A stretch of 64,000 nt of DNA from Azolla pinnata (Eukaryota > Streptophyta > Polypodiopsida > Salviniales > Salviniaceae). Under the pieces are notes generated by a model. That model was not told the DNA's origin. It saw only the letters and a program-made list of their open reading frames with translations, and ran no database searches. Position numbers and translations under genes: made by a program. Location of the stretch: contig JBBBWG010008446.1 in the NCBI GenBank assembly GCA_037176905.1, positions 29,006 through 93,005 of the forward strand. The letters are read 5' to 3'. Shown here piece by piece: positions 34,762-45,855 of this stretch (positions are counted from its first letter, which is position 1; every line of letters begins with the position of its first letter).

Positions 34762-37612
34762 ATGGCGAGGATCAAGCCTCAGGCTCTCCTTCAGCAAAGC
34801 AAGAAGAAGAAGGGCCCCTCCCGGAGCTTCACCATCCCCACCATCTTGTCCCTCTCCGCCCTCCTCCTCCTCATCTCTGCCCTCCTCTTCCTCCTCCACC
34901 GGCACCGCGCCCCCAAGTAAGTCATCGCATTTTCTTTTCCTTTTTTTTTTTTTTTTTTGCTTGTTTGCTTGCTTCTTCCCCGTTTCCTTTCTCTCTTTGT
35001 TGTTGCTCTGCACAATTTCGAGTTAGGAAAGCGGAGGAAATATCTTGCTGCAATCTGGTTATTTGCGGAGAGCATAAACCCTCGAGACTGGAAAGGACAT
35101 GGCAAACCATGGAAGAGTGATAGTAATTGTGTTTTTACCGCTTCCTCATGCCATTATGAGCACCATGGACTCCAATTCGTTTAGCTTCCCTCGGTTTCCC
35201 TTCCGTGTGCTTTTTTAGATCCATAGCTTGTGCTGAAGATGCCGTCGTTGAGAAAAGAACCTCACCAAATTTGCAGCTTTCCTTTTTTATGCTTGTTTCC
35301 TCGTTGTGAAAACGATTCTGATGCTTCTCGTTTGCATAGATTCTCATGAAAATAAATCGCTTTTAGAATTCTCGTTAGGTATGGTGGCAATGCTGCTGCT
35401 TCAACTATTGTTATGCTTGTCTGTGAAAGTTTTCTAAATGATGATGATCACTTCTACGTGATGTTACGTAGTTCTTATCAAAATTTTCTAAGTGGTGATG
35501 ATCACTTCTACGTGATGTTGTATAATTCCTATCAAAATTTCACACTTTAGGTCCGTTTTAGCTTTGTTTTTTCTTCCCACTCTCTTCTTGCTTCACTGTG
35601 AGTTCTTGATTAGCATGCCCTGCTTTTATGTTGCTTCGATTGGTTTCATTATGATTTCTTGGGTTTCATTACAATATACTGGAAAAATAGTTTTTTGACA
35701 TTTCCTTTATTGATCTTAGGGATACTGGTCAGAGCGAATCCCATTTTCTATTTGAGGTAAAAATCTCTTTTGAAAAAGCATCTCAATTGTCTTAGGAAAC
35801 AGGTATAATTTATCAGGATACAGAAAAAGGAATGTTCTAATTGTCAAAATAGTATTTTCAACTTCAAATAGAGAAAGGATGATCACCTACTCGGTGGATC
35901 GATTGAACAACATTGCTAATGGTGACTTTGAATAGATAGAAAATTAGTATTTTTCCTATGGGGAGATGTTTTTCAGTTAACTGTCTTTTCCAATGTGTAT
36001 AATAATTCACAGTCTTTAACTTTGTATCAAAACTCAAATATCACTCTGTACTATATGTTGTTAACTATAATTTGGTGTCTTCTGTAAGCTTGGAGCACGC
36101 TTATTGAGATGCATGGGTAACCAAAGTTATCTCAAAATTGTCATATCCTAAAAAACCTAGATACACCAATCCAGGACGAGATTTCTTCAAAATCCTAAAA
36201 GAGAACATTTTAAAAGTCATGAGATAGCATCTCTGTCTTTTTTTCCGAAGCACGATTTCATATGCATCAAGTAATTTAAGTAGATGAGCTACTTTCAACC
36301 TAGCATGGTTTTCTTTTCTGAGTGATAAGGTCACTTGCATCCTACAAACTTTGCCGCAAGGTACAATATTGCTACCATGTTTCTGCATTTAATCAAGCTT
36401 TAAAAATCAGGGCTTAAAGTGGACTAATTAGAAACTCATTTGAGGTGAATTACTGTTCCCAATAATCTCCTAATTAACAAACTTACTGGCTTGTAGGATG
36501 AAGACACTTTTGGGTTTGGGCATGGACATAAACTCGCAAAAGCACCACGTTATGCGGTAAATTTTTCTGTTCTTTTTATGGCCCATGTCATTTAGTATAC
36601 GAAGTCCAGATATTGGCTTTCTTGTGGGGCATATTTATCACATATGGAACAGGTGCTCAATACTACAAAAGGAGCCATAAGTGTACAACTCTCTTTGCAA
36701 GGAGCTTTGGACACAGTGAAACAGTTTGTGAAATATAGGTAAAAGTGTGAGGCTTTACTGTATCCAGAAAGGTGAAGCTGAATTGATTTTTTCTTTATTC
36801 TGACAGTTAATGGTTGCAACATTATTCATGCAGCCAGAAGGGCTACTATAATGGTTTGATTTTCCATCGTGTCATCAAGCATTTCATGATTCAAGGTGGG
36901 GATCCAGAAAAGGCAGGAACCAGAGAGGAATGGACACAAGTCGGTCATCTGAATGATGAACTCGAAGCAAGGTATGAGCATTAAAAGTGGGAATGAACCA
37001 AAAAAAGTTAGTGCAGGGTGAAATATAGAGAGAAACTATATCTGCATATGGTGTGTGACACAATATGAAAGTGTGAGATGTTGGAATGAGAATAATGCCG
37101 CCATCGTGCTGGACTGCATATATAGAACAACTATTTATATGTAAATAGCCTCTAGTAGAGAGCATGTTTTTTCCTACTTATTTGCAAGTGCAGAAGACTT
37201 AAGTGACTGTTTCCACCTTCATCATCGTATTTGCAGTTTGAAGCATGAGCCATTTATGCTAGCAACGTCAAAATTTCCTTCTGATTCAGATGGATTTGAA
37301 CTATACATAACTACAACTGCAATACCACATCTGGATGATAAACTTCTTGTGTTTGGTCGAGTGGTGCGGGGAGCGGATGTTGTTCAGGTATTTGGATGGA
37401 CTTGGGACATGGATTATTAGAGTAAAGGGGTTATTTTCTACTGTGTTTCCCGCGTTTGGAGTGTCATTAATGTTTGTTTATCATTCGCTGTTAGTTATGT
37501 ACTAACTGTGGTATGTATGCTTCAGGAAATAGAAGAAGTGGACACAGATGAACATTTTCGGCCCAAATCTGATGTGGTGATAAACAAAGTGACTTTCCAT
37601 GATGAACTTTGA
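34762..37612 (+). CDS. Golgi-type membrane cyclophilin (CYP21-4-like peptidyl-prolyl isomerase)
   Basis: Type II membrane protein with a lumenal cyclophilin fold, like Arabidopsis CYP21-4 (Golgi, linked to glycosylation). Exons: 34762-34916, 35720-35756, 36497-36556, 36653-36738, 36834-36971, 37237-37387 and 37526-37612, all in phase, total 237 residues, versus about 236 in Arabidopsis as I recall. The cytosolic head [20 protein letters not shown] is nearly the family consensus. A hydrophobic anchor spans about 23-45. The cyclophilin core shows [15 protein letters not shown], which keeps the catalytic Arg125, Phe130 and Gln133. In the later loop ([17 protein letters not shown]) the tryptophan that binds cyclosporin and the active-site histidine of cyclophilin A are replaced by His and Leu, as I recall for this subfamily, so isomerase activity may be weak and cyclosporin binding poor. 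It is convergent with the RINT1-like gene. Confidence 0.93.
35431..35538. repeat. 54-bp tandem duplication in cyclophilin intron 1
   Basis: Two nearly identical copies starting TTTCTAA(A/G)TG(A/G)TGATGATCAC at 35431 and 35485. Each contains the imperfect inverted repeat ATCACTTCTACGTGAT, which can form a small hairpin. Confidence 0.9.
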
Positions 37613-39056
37613 ATGTGTATACTTTTCCTTCGTCTACAATATCTTCGTTGTCTAAATCACTGATTTTGCAAGAGGCTACAGTCTCTCGCCAAAGCTGATT
37701 TTGAATAGCACAGCAAATTCCTTTTGGTTGTACCCGATATTTCCCTGCGCCGATTCGGATGTGTAATGTGCAAATTGTAACTAGTCCCACCTTTTGCACA
37801 ATAGTCTCCAAAATCAAGAAGCTCCGGAGTTACTTTAGTATCTACCCCATGCATATTATATAGATGGTGAATTTGAACCTCTTGTAATTGTGATGGTGTA
37901 TGTCAACACTAGAGATATTGAGATGCTACAAATATTAACGAATGGTCACAATCGTAACAGATACAAATTCCTTCTTTTTGCACTCTTCTCAAAGCCACAT
38001 TCCATTGTGTAAAATTGTGTGATTTATTATTGTTTGCTCTATTTATCATGTGCAATTTTTACAGAGGGTTTTTGAGATTATAAAATCGCGGAATTTATAA
38101 TCCTTAGAGAAGGCAGTATTGAGATATGCTGAGGCAAATATACCTCAAGCCATATGTAGAAGGCAGTATGGAGAAATCTAACGAGTGGAAGCATTGTGGA
38201 TACATCTGTTGTGAAATGAATTTTTATGCCTGATTCCTCCATGAACTTTTGAAAAAGCTTAAGAGCAAAGTGCAAGAATGAAACCATCAATTAAACCCTA
38301 AGAGCAAACCCTAAACCTCTGTTCTTTTGCGAGTTTGCAGCAGTCTTAGATAATATTGTGCATTTTCTAGCAGATTGAATGAAAAGTGCACACAATTCAA
38401 GCCTTAAAAGCAGGTAAGAAAGTAAGGGCTCAACAAATAAACATCATTGACTAGCCCATCCTTTACAATGATCTTGATCAGGAGTATGAGCTTCTGAATC
38501 CCCAGTAGACAGCGCATTCCACAAGCTAGACAGCACCAAAGCAAAAGATGAGCGTGACCACAACCGAGTTCAAAGTATTGTGAATTAGAATACCGATGAT
38601 ACCATCAGCAAACAGTGTGTTTGTTACATACAGCAAACAGAGAAACAATTTGAGAAAACAAAACGGTTGCTAAATAGTGATTAGCAGTCATCAATACATA
38701 CCAACGACAAGATTAGACTCTTTACCTGTTTAATGTTTGTACATACTTTGCGGACAGATTGCTACGGCATTTGGTATTTACACTTCCCATCGAAAATAAC
38801 AAAACACTTTTAACAAACTACACAGCTGATCAGAAATATATGGTTCTGTGGACCTTGCATTCTTGCATGATTTTCTACTTAGAAACTCGAATCCTGTGGA
38901 TCTTTCAGGAAAAAAGGTCTTTATATTCTCAAGACCCGGACTTGAAATTTGAAACGAAAAGAATACATGAGCTCCGGACAGCTTTTTTAATAAATTTATC
39001 AAAACTGGAAGTACTATCATACAAAATCGGTTTTCACTCGTGTAGTTACTCGGATG
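37613..39056. other. Spacer between convergent cyclophilin and RINT1-like genes
   Basis: Contains the two 3' regions. AAACCCTAA words occur at 38294-38318. An open frame at 38759-39094 on the plus strand is antisense to the RINT1-like end and to spacer, with no known relative. Nothing else is supported. Confidence 0.55.
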
Positions 39057-42000
39057 CTAAGCCTTTGAAAAAACCCGCACAGACACTATTTTAACTGCCA
39101 ATGCCGGAGTGATGCATCTTAGCCCACATTCCCTTAATCTTGTTGATCTATCTTCATCTGCGTGATCTTGGAAACGCCAGCCAGAGCTAGACAAACTCTT
39201 CTGTAATCGCAGAGCATCATCTTCTTGCAAAGTTAGCAATATGATAGCGTCGCTCACGCTTGGAAAGAAGCTCTGAGGTCGAACACAAAAAGGTCGGAAA
39301 AGTTGGAAGAGAGCATGCATATCACAAGCAAGCTGTGCACAACCCAATTCTGAAAATCTTGCCCCACCTAAAATTACTGAATTCAGCAAAAACTGGTCTA
39401 ATCCTGATGCCAAAGCACGCCAAAATTCTACAAATACCACCTCTCCTAGGCGATGGCTAAGGCTTTCCAACCTCGTCTGGAGCATAGCAAGGCCATCTAT
39501 AAAACTGGACGAGACTGTAACATCAACCATGTCTGGGCTGGTTTTTATTTCTTGCCACCGTTTCTTGTTCCGTTGGTAGTCTTGGCAGTTTGCATCAAAT
39601 GCCCTGAGTGTAGCTGATACGACTTTTTGCAGCCACTCATTCTTGAACTGTACCAAACAAGATATTTCCTCGTCGAAAATGCTACCTGGCACCGAAACCA
39701 AGCTTTCCTCAGATTGCAACACATTTGCATCACCATTCTCCAGATCAGACTGCCCATCTGCTAGCAATATTTGAAGTCGTCTTAAATCAAGAAAGAATAC
39801 ATCATCACTCCCTTCTAGGAGTTTATGCTCACAAAAGCATGCGGCATTAATGCAAATCACAACTTTCTCAATAGCACTGTCCCCTGCAAGGGCAGTCGTT
39901 GCTTCTTCTTCTTGACATCTCCGCAGCAATGTCATCGCGTAGCCTTTCACGAAAGGAGATGCAACATTTTTAATAAATTCAAGTTTCCACTCATCTTTGG
40001 GAAGACTTCTACATCGATTGATGAGCGACCACATTCTAAGCATAGTGACTTCTGCACCTACTGGGTGCCGGAAGTTTTCTTGGCCAATGCCAGACACTTG
40101 ACCTGCAGAGCTAACTATATCAGATAAACGCCAAGATGTCTCTTGCTGCAGTTCTCTATCGATTTTCCTTTGGGCATCAATCAGCTCTAATTGAGACCAC
40201 AAATCTAGCCATTCTTTCCTTTCCCCGAATACTGCCATAGATTTTACGACGGATTCCAAACCAGATACATTTTCCTCATACGAATCCAACTCTATCTGTG
40301 AAGCTAAAGGACCTATAGATCTCAAAGAAAGATTGTGCATTTTCTTATCGAAAGAGATCGCCAAGTCTACAACATAAAGCCACAATGATGATTCTTCCTT
40401 GCTTTTCATGTCATCTGACATGCTTTCCACAAGCTCAGGCAGAGTATGGGATCGAAGATGATTCATGACCATTATGGACACTGCAGATATCCATTCCTCA
40501 CGCACACAATAACCAGCAAGCCTGACACGATCTAGCATAGGCTGTAAAACTGTATCAATGATTTCTAAATTTTGCTGTGCCACCTGATAAGCCAATCCAA
40601 AAATAAGATCAGGATTCTCTGACCATTTAGAAAAATGGACAGCTGCATTTGAACCAAGGGGTGCCACCATCTCCTCAATCGTCCATAATATCTCATGATC
40701 CTGATGATCAATCCCATTTCTCCGGTTTTTATGTGAAACCCCTAATAACTGTCTCGCCTTGCGACGGCCTTGTAATGCTTGCAATGTGGATAATGTTACA
40801 AAACTACTCTCAAATTTCTGTTTCATCTCACCATTTAGCCTGACAAGAGGGTTGTTCATTTTAAAATGTGTGTTTCCCCCTTCTTGAAGGAGTCCCGGTT
40901 TAACTGGTGGTGGCCACCCAATGGCTGCTAATTTTGATCTATAATCTGCAATTGCGGATGGTCTAAGGGAAGCAATAGCTTTGTCCACTCGAATGTCAAC
41001 TGAAATCAACAACTTCTTCCACTGTGGCCAGGATTTTACCATCTCGGCAATAACATCCTCTATCCTTTGAAGAGAAGCTGTTGCTGTAGAGAACTGGCTT
41101 GAAAGATCAAAGATATCCTGCATTGAGTGGTCACCCCGTTAATTCATAGCTATAATTCAGTTAAGCAAATATTTACCTTATGAGCAATGGATTCAAAGAT
41201 CATGCATGCAAACAAGAGACATTCTACTTCTAAGTAAGGCTGAAGCACTCACTAGTTTGGTCAGGAGTCATCTTTGAGATATACGATTGAAGACGAAGAT
41301 GAATTTCGAGTATAATTCTATTATCCTTGAAATAAATGTAAACTGAAGGAGAAATAAGGCAATAGATATGGATGTAGAAAGAAAAGAAAACAAGACAAAT
41401 GTTCACTGGATGCCACGTCCATATAAAACTGCAAAGTTCAATCACAACCATTATAGTCCAGTTCAGAGCTGCACTCTATGCACAAAAATGTTTTGATGGA
41501 AAAACACTTTCATCGATGATATTAGACGTCCTTTTTATTTACTGAGAATACTAAGCATTTATAAGTAAATGCTCGTCTCCATAAGTATCCATTGGCAATG
41601 TTTAATTTTTTTTCCAATGTGACTCATAAAGTCAAAAAGCGTTATGTCTTACTCTACATAATTTTCAAAAGGCAGCCCTTCATAGAGCAAAAAGACTAAG
41701 AAATTAACTACTTAAGAGTTTACGGAAAAATAGCTAGCGCTTACATAAGCTGCAAGCCCAACAACAATCATATTTTTATCTTCTCATCAGCCATTGTGGA
41801 TATGTTGGCTTTAGCCAACCAGCCTTTAATAACCACATATATCTTCAGATAATCCTTTCTCTAGTTTTACATTTGTAAGAATTTTACTCTTAATTGTTAT
41901 GCATCCTCGTGCTTTTGGCCTAGTACTGGAATATTCAAGTTCCTTGAGAGTCCATTATTGTCGAGGCTTTTTTAAGACTCCTGAATCAATAGACATGCAT

Positions 42001-44027
42001 CATGGGCCTTAGTACATAATGCATGACATACAACCAAGTTTTTAGGTGTTTGCATTTGCTCTCAAGACATTAACATCCCACCGAGTTTATTCATGTGATT
42101 GCATTCACTCTAGAGACTACTAACATCTAACGAAGTTTTTTATGTGTGTGCTTTCACTCTTTAGACTTTCTAAAATGTTATGCTCATTTAAGATACAAGT
42201 CTGTCCACCTTGGCTTTTCAAAGGAAGGGAAGCCTATTGCATTTTTGGAGTCGACTTCCACACATTCACATGAATCCTATATTTCAGGATACATAAATGG
42301 TTACGGTTTTTCTGTCTTGAAATATACAGACATTTTTTATGGGATGCCTCGGTTTACAATTTAGAGATTACAATAAGACATTCTCAAATAGAAGATAGAG
42401 CAGCACAACAAAAGAAAGTTTCCTGTCAATGAATGAAATGTCCTTCAACTCACCTCAGATGCTGGCGAGTTTGCCATTTTCCTTGGAAGTTGGATGCTTG
42501 GTGTCCCAATGACAATCGCTGACACAGCATCTTCGAGGTCACCAATAAGAGCTTCCAAACGAAGCGCCGTCTCTGTATCGCAAAGACTGAGATCAATAAT
42601 CGGACATCTTCAATGAAGGGGGCACTCTGGTTTTATATTGTTATGACTCAAGAGTCATACGAATATGATGACTGATCAATAAGAAAGAGTAATATATGAT
42701 TTCAAAGAAGCACGCACAAGAGCTAGTTAACCCATTATGTACATGGAAACTTTACATTCTAGGTCTAAACACGTCCATCCAGAAGAAAACAATCCTATGA
42801 CTCAACCAAATATCCTTTCCAGACACAAATTAATCTGCAACCATGGTATATTAACAAATATTGGAACTTTTACAGGAATTGTCTGCATTTCTTGTGTAGC
42901 CTAACCTATTCTACTCTTCATTAACTTGATATTAATTAGTTATACATAGACCATGATAAGTTTATCATGAAAACCCACACATTCATCTCTTCAAATTCAT
43001 CTATCATCTTCTCTACTCGATCTACCCTACATTAACTAGAAGAAATAATAACTCGTGTCAGATTCCCCATTACATGCCTAACGATTTCTCCTTCCCAGCT
43101 CTTCAGTCTTATGATTACTGATACAATTGAACCCACATCTACGTAATAATCCCAGCATAAACATTTCTACGAGTTTCCTTCTTTGGTTATGCATATGTTT
43201 CGTCCACACGTATCATACCATTGTAGGCTTCCTCTTTTCTTCTTCTTTCCTCTACCGAATTTAAGCACGAAAAAGCACACGACATGTTCCGCAAACAAAT
43301 GCATGAATTCTTCTTTGAAACATCATGCTTGTGACATTAGCGTCCTTATTCTCATCCCCATCTTAGACATACAATCAATCATGCCGAACCATTGATGCAT
43401 TTTCATCCCTTTTTCATCACACAAGCACCATAAAAAAATGCAAATTTTTCAATGCCTCTTATGCTTGTCATCATCACCGCCACCTGCCACCATTGTAGTA
43501 ATTCAGATCTTCTTCTTTTATCTTTCTTGTTGTCGTCATAATCGCCATTTCAACGATTCAATCATCCGGATCATGGCGCACGTGTACATCGATATGTATG
43601 ATTGGCACACTTCATGCTCCTCGGTTTGGATCTTTCTCTCATCATCATGGAGGATGTAGACATCAGATACTACCTGCATAGAGCCGAACGCGCTCGACCC
43701 TAGCGATCTCGGCAACCAGAACAGGGAGGCGACCGAAGGGATCACGGCCATCCACGGCCCCGGATGCGGCATCGGAGGAGCTGCTCGCTTCTTCCAAGTG
43801 GGACAGCTTCTCCTCGAGCAAGGAGAGGGAGGAGGCCACGGACGAGGAGGTGCTTGTCCAGTCGGAGAGGGAAGACGCAGCGGAGGCGCGGAGGTGAGAG
43901 AGGCGGTCCTCGGAGGTGCGGAGCTCGTGGGCGAGCTGGAGTAGAAGGGCAGGGGCGTTGGCAAGGTCTTGGGCGGATCGGAAGTGATGGTTGAGGAAAG
44001 ATCGCAGGGAAGAAGAAGAAGAAGAAG

Positions 44028-44058
<31 letters not shown>

Positions 44059-44088
44059 GTGCGGGAGGACGAGACTTCCGAGCTCCAT
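39057..44088 (-). CDS. RINT-1/TIP20 family tethering protein (MAG2-like)
   Basis: Subunit-type protein of the Dsl1/NRZ tether that acts in Golgi-to-ER retrograde transport. Exons on the minus strand: 44088-43674, 42572-42454 and 41117-39057, phases 1 and 0, total 864 residues, within the family range. Diagnostic stretches are the coiled-coil-like N-terminus with TALRLEALIGDLEDAV, the block DKAIASLRPSAIADYRSKLA followed by AIGWPPP, FSKWSENPDLIFGLAYQV, CREEWISAV, and the C-terminal CVRPQSFFPSVSDAIILL. It resembles the Arabidopsis At1g08400 RINT-1/TIP-1 protein more than MAG2 itself, from memory. Residues 12-27 are a run of sixteen serines encoded by an AAG/CTT microsatellite at about 44011-44056, so length there may vary between individuals. 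The start at 44088 follows directly after a leader with no nearer in-frame ATG that fits the family. Confidence 0.92.
42033..42176. repeat. About 48-bp tandem triplication in RINT1-like intron 2
   Basis: Three degenerate units starting AC(C/-)(A/G)AAGTTT near 42033, 42080 and 42130, each with GCATT(T/C)(G/A)CTCT or GCTTTCACTCT and AGAC(A/T)... ACATC(C/T). They lie in the second intron on the minus-strand gene. Confidence 0.7.
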
Positions 44089-44320
44089 AGCCGGAGCAGG
44101 AGGAGACACGCTCTCTGACAGTCTCTTCTTGACGAAGACGTACATATACTGTATACGTACACGTACGATCCTCGGTACGTACGTATACCGTATGTATGTG
44201 TGTGTACATACTATTCTACATACGGATATGCATGACATGCATCAACCCAGATGCATGTGCCACATACACATGCAATTCACATGGGGCAGACATATGAACA
44301 CATACATTTTTTTTAGTTTC

Positions 44321-44830
44321 GTTGAATCCGGCAATTGGATTCCGTCGATTTCACCGAATCAACGGCTGGATTCCCGTCGATTTCGCTGGATCAGCAGCTG
44401 GATTCTCGTCAATTTCACCGAATCAACTGCTGGATTCCGTCGATTTCGCTGGATCGGCAGTTGGATCCCGTTGATTTCACCGAATCAACTGCTGGATTCC
44501 GTCGATTTCGCTGGATCGGCAGTTGGATCCCGTCGATTTCACCGAATCGACAACTGGATCCCGTCGATTTCGCTAAATCAGCAGTTGGATCCCGTCGATT
44601 TCATCGAATCAGCAGCTGGATTCCGTCGATTTCGCTAAATCAGCAAATGGATTCCGTCAATTTCATTGAATCAGCAACTGGATTCCATCGATTTCACCGA
44701 ATCAACAGCTAGATTCCGTCGATTCCGCTGAATCAGCAGTTGGATTCCGTCGATTTCACCGAATCAACAACTGGATTCCGTCGATTTCGTTGGATCAGTT
44801 GTTGGATCCCATCGATTTTGTAGAGCAAGA
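44321..44830. repeat. 31-bp (62-bp dimer) satellite-like array
   Basis: About sixteen copies of a 31 bp unit alternate between two variants: GATTCCGTCGATTTCGCTGG + ATCGGCAGTTG and GATCCCGTTGATTTCACCGA + ATCAACTGCTG, giving a 62 bp dimer. Since 31 is not a multiple of three, reading frames cycle through all phases, and the 125-codon and longer frames here are repeat translations. Confidence 0.95.
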
Positions 44831-44984
44831 GTTGGTACATTGCAAGCAGTTCGATGTAGTAAGCCCGAGAGTTGTATATAGAGTACGTGTGTACAGTGCC
44901 CATATACGATACATTTTGCTGGCTTTCTAGCTCAATGCATTCCCACTTAAGTGACCACCTTCAATAAACCAGATCTGACCAAAG

Positions 44985-45765
44985 ACGCCGCGAGCAAATC
45001 TAGCTCAATCGAACCCAAACTTTAATCAGATCCAACTCGAGCTAATTTGACTTGATTAAACCCGTCTCCAAAAATCTGCTGATTAAACCTACCTTGATCG
45101 AAGACACCGTAGAGCAAATCCGAATCAGCTGATTAAACCTAACTCAATCAAAGCCACGATAGAGCAAGTCCATCTCGATCGGACCCCGGTTCGATCAAAT
45201 CCAGCTCGATTCAACTCGTCTCAAGCAAACCTGAATTGATTGATTAAACCCATCCATCTCGAATTAATCAGCCGATTAAGACCTGACCCGATTAAGGACA
45301 CCGCAAGCAAAATTCAACTCGATCGATCGAACCCATCTCGATCGGACCCAGAGTTTAATCAAATCCACCTTGATCAAGCCCCAACTCGAGCAAATTCGGC
45401 TTGATTAAACCCATCCCCAGAAATCTGTTGATTAAACCTAACTTGATCAAAGACACCACAGAGCAAATCCAACTCGATCTCCGAATCTGCTGATTAAACC
45501 TAACTTAATCAAAGACACCACGTAGCAAATCCAGCTCGATCGGACCCCGACTTTGATCAGATCCAAATCGATTCAACCCATCTCGAGCAAATCCGAAGTG
45601 ATTAAACCCATCTCGAAATCCGTTGATTAAACCCAACCTGATCGAGGACAACGCAAGCAAATTCAACTCAATCGATCGAACCCATCTCGATCGAACCCAG
45701 ACTTTAATCAAATCCAACTTGAGCAAACCTCTTGACTTGATTAAACCCATCTCCAAAATCTCTCT
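44985..45765. repeat. Higher-order repeat of about 335-350 bp with GATTAAACC words
   Basis: The block (G/A)ACCCA(A/G)A(C/G)TTTAATCA(G/A)ATCCA followed by GACTTGATTAAACCC recurs near 45016, 45345 and 45699, giving about 2.3 long units. Each long unit is made of shorter related segments (GAGCAAATCC, CTCGATCGGACCC, CTGATTAAACCTAACTTGAT). Composition is rich in GATTAA and TCGATC. Confidence 0.85.
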
Positions 45766-45855
45766 TTCTCTTTCTCTCTTTCTCTTTCTCTTTCTCATAG
45801 ATACATACATTATCCAGAAAGAGGAAGAGGAAGAGGAAGAGGAAGAGGAAGAGAG

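Larger units (their letters stand above)
44089..45855. other. Divergent promoter space between RINT1-like and NOA1 genes
   Basis: About 1.77 kb, almost filled by two repeat arrays listed separately (44321-44830 and 44985-45765). Between 44120 and 44300 are ACGTAC and GTATGTGTGTG-type words with several ACGT cores near the RINT1-like start. A CTTT/CTCTTT run at 45760-45796 and GAAGAG repeats at 45820-45852 precede the NOA1 start. No gene is supported in between. Confidence 0.7.

Noticed and set aside
43991-44712. Plus-strand frames of 215 and 125 codons with FRWI/SWIP repeats
   Set aside because: They run through the 31 bp array, whose unit is not a multiple of three, and the first also runs antisense through the RINT1-like serine repeat.
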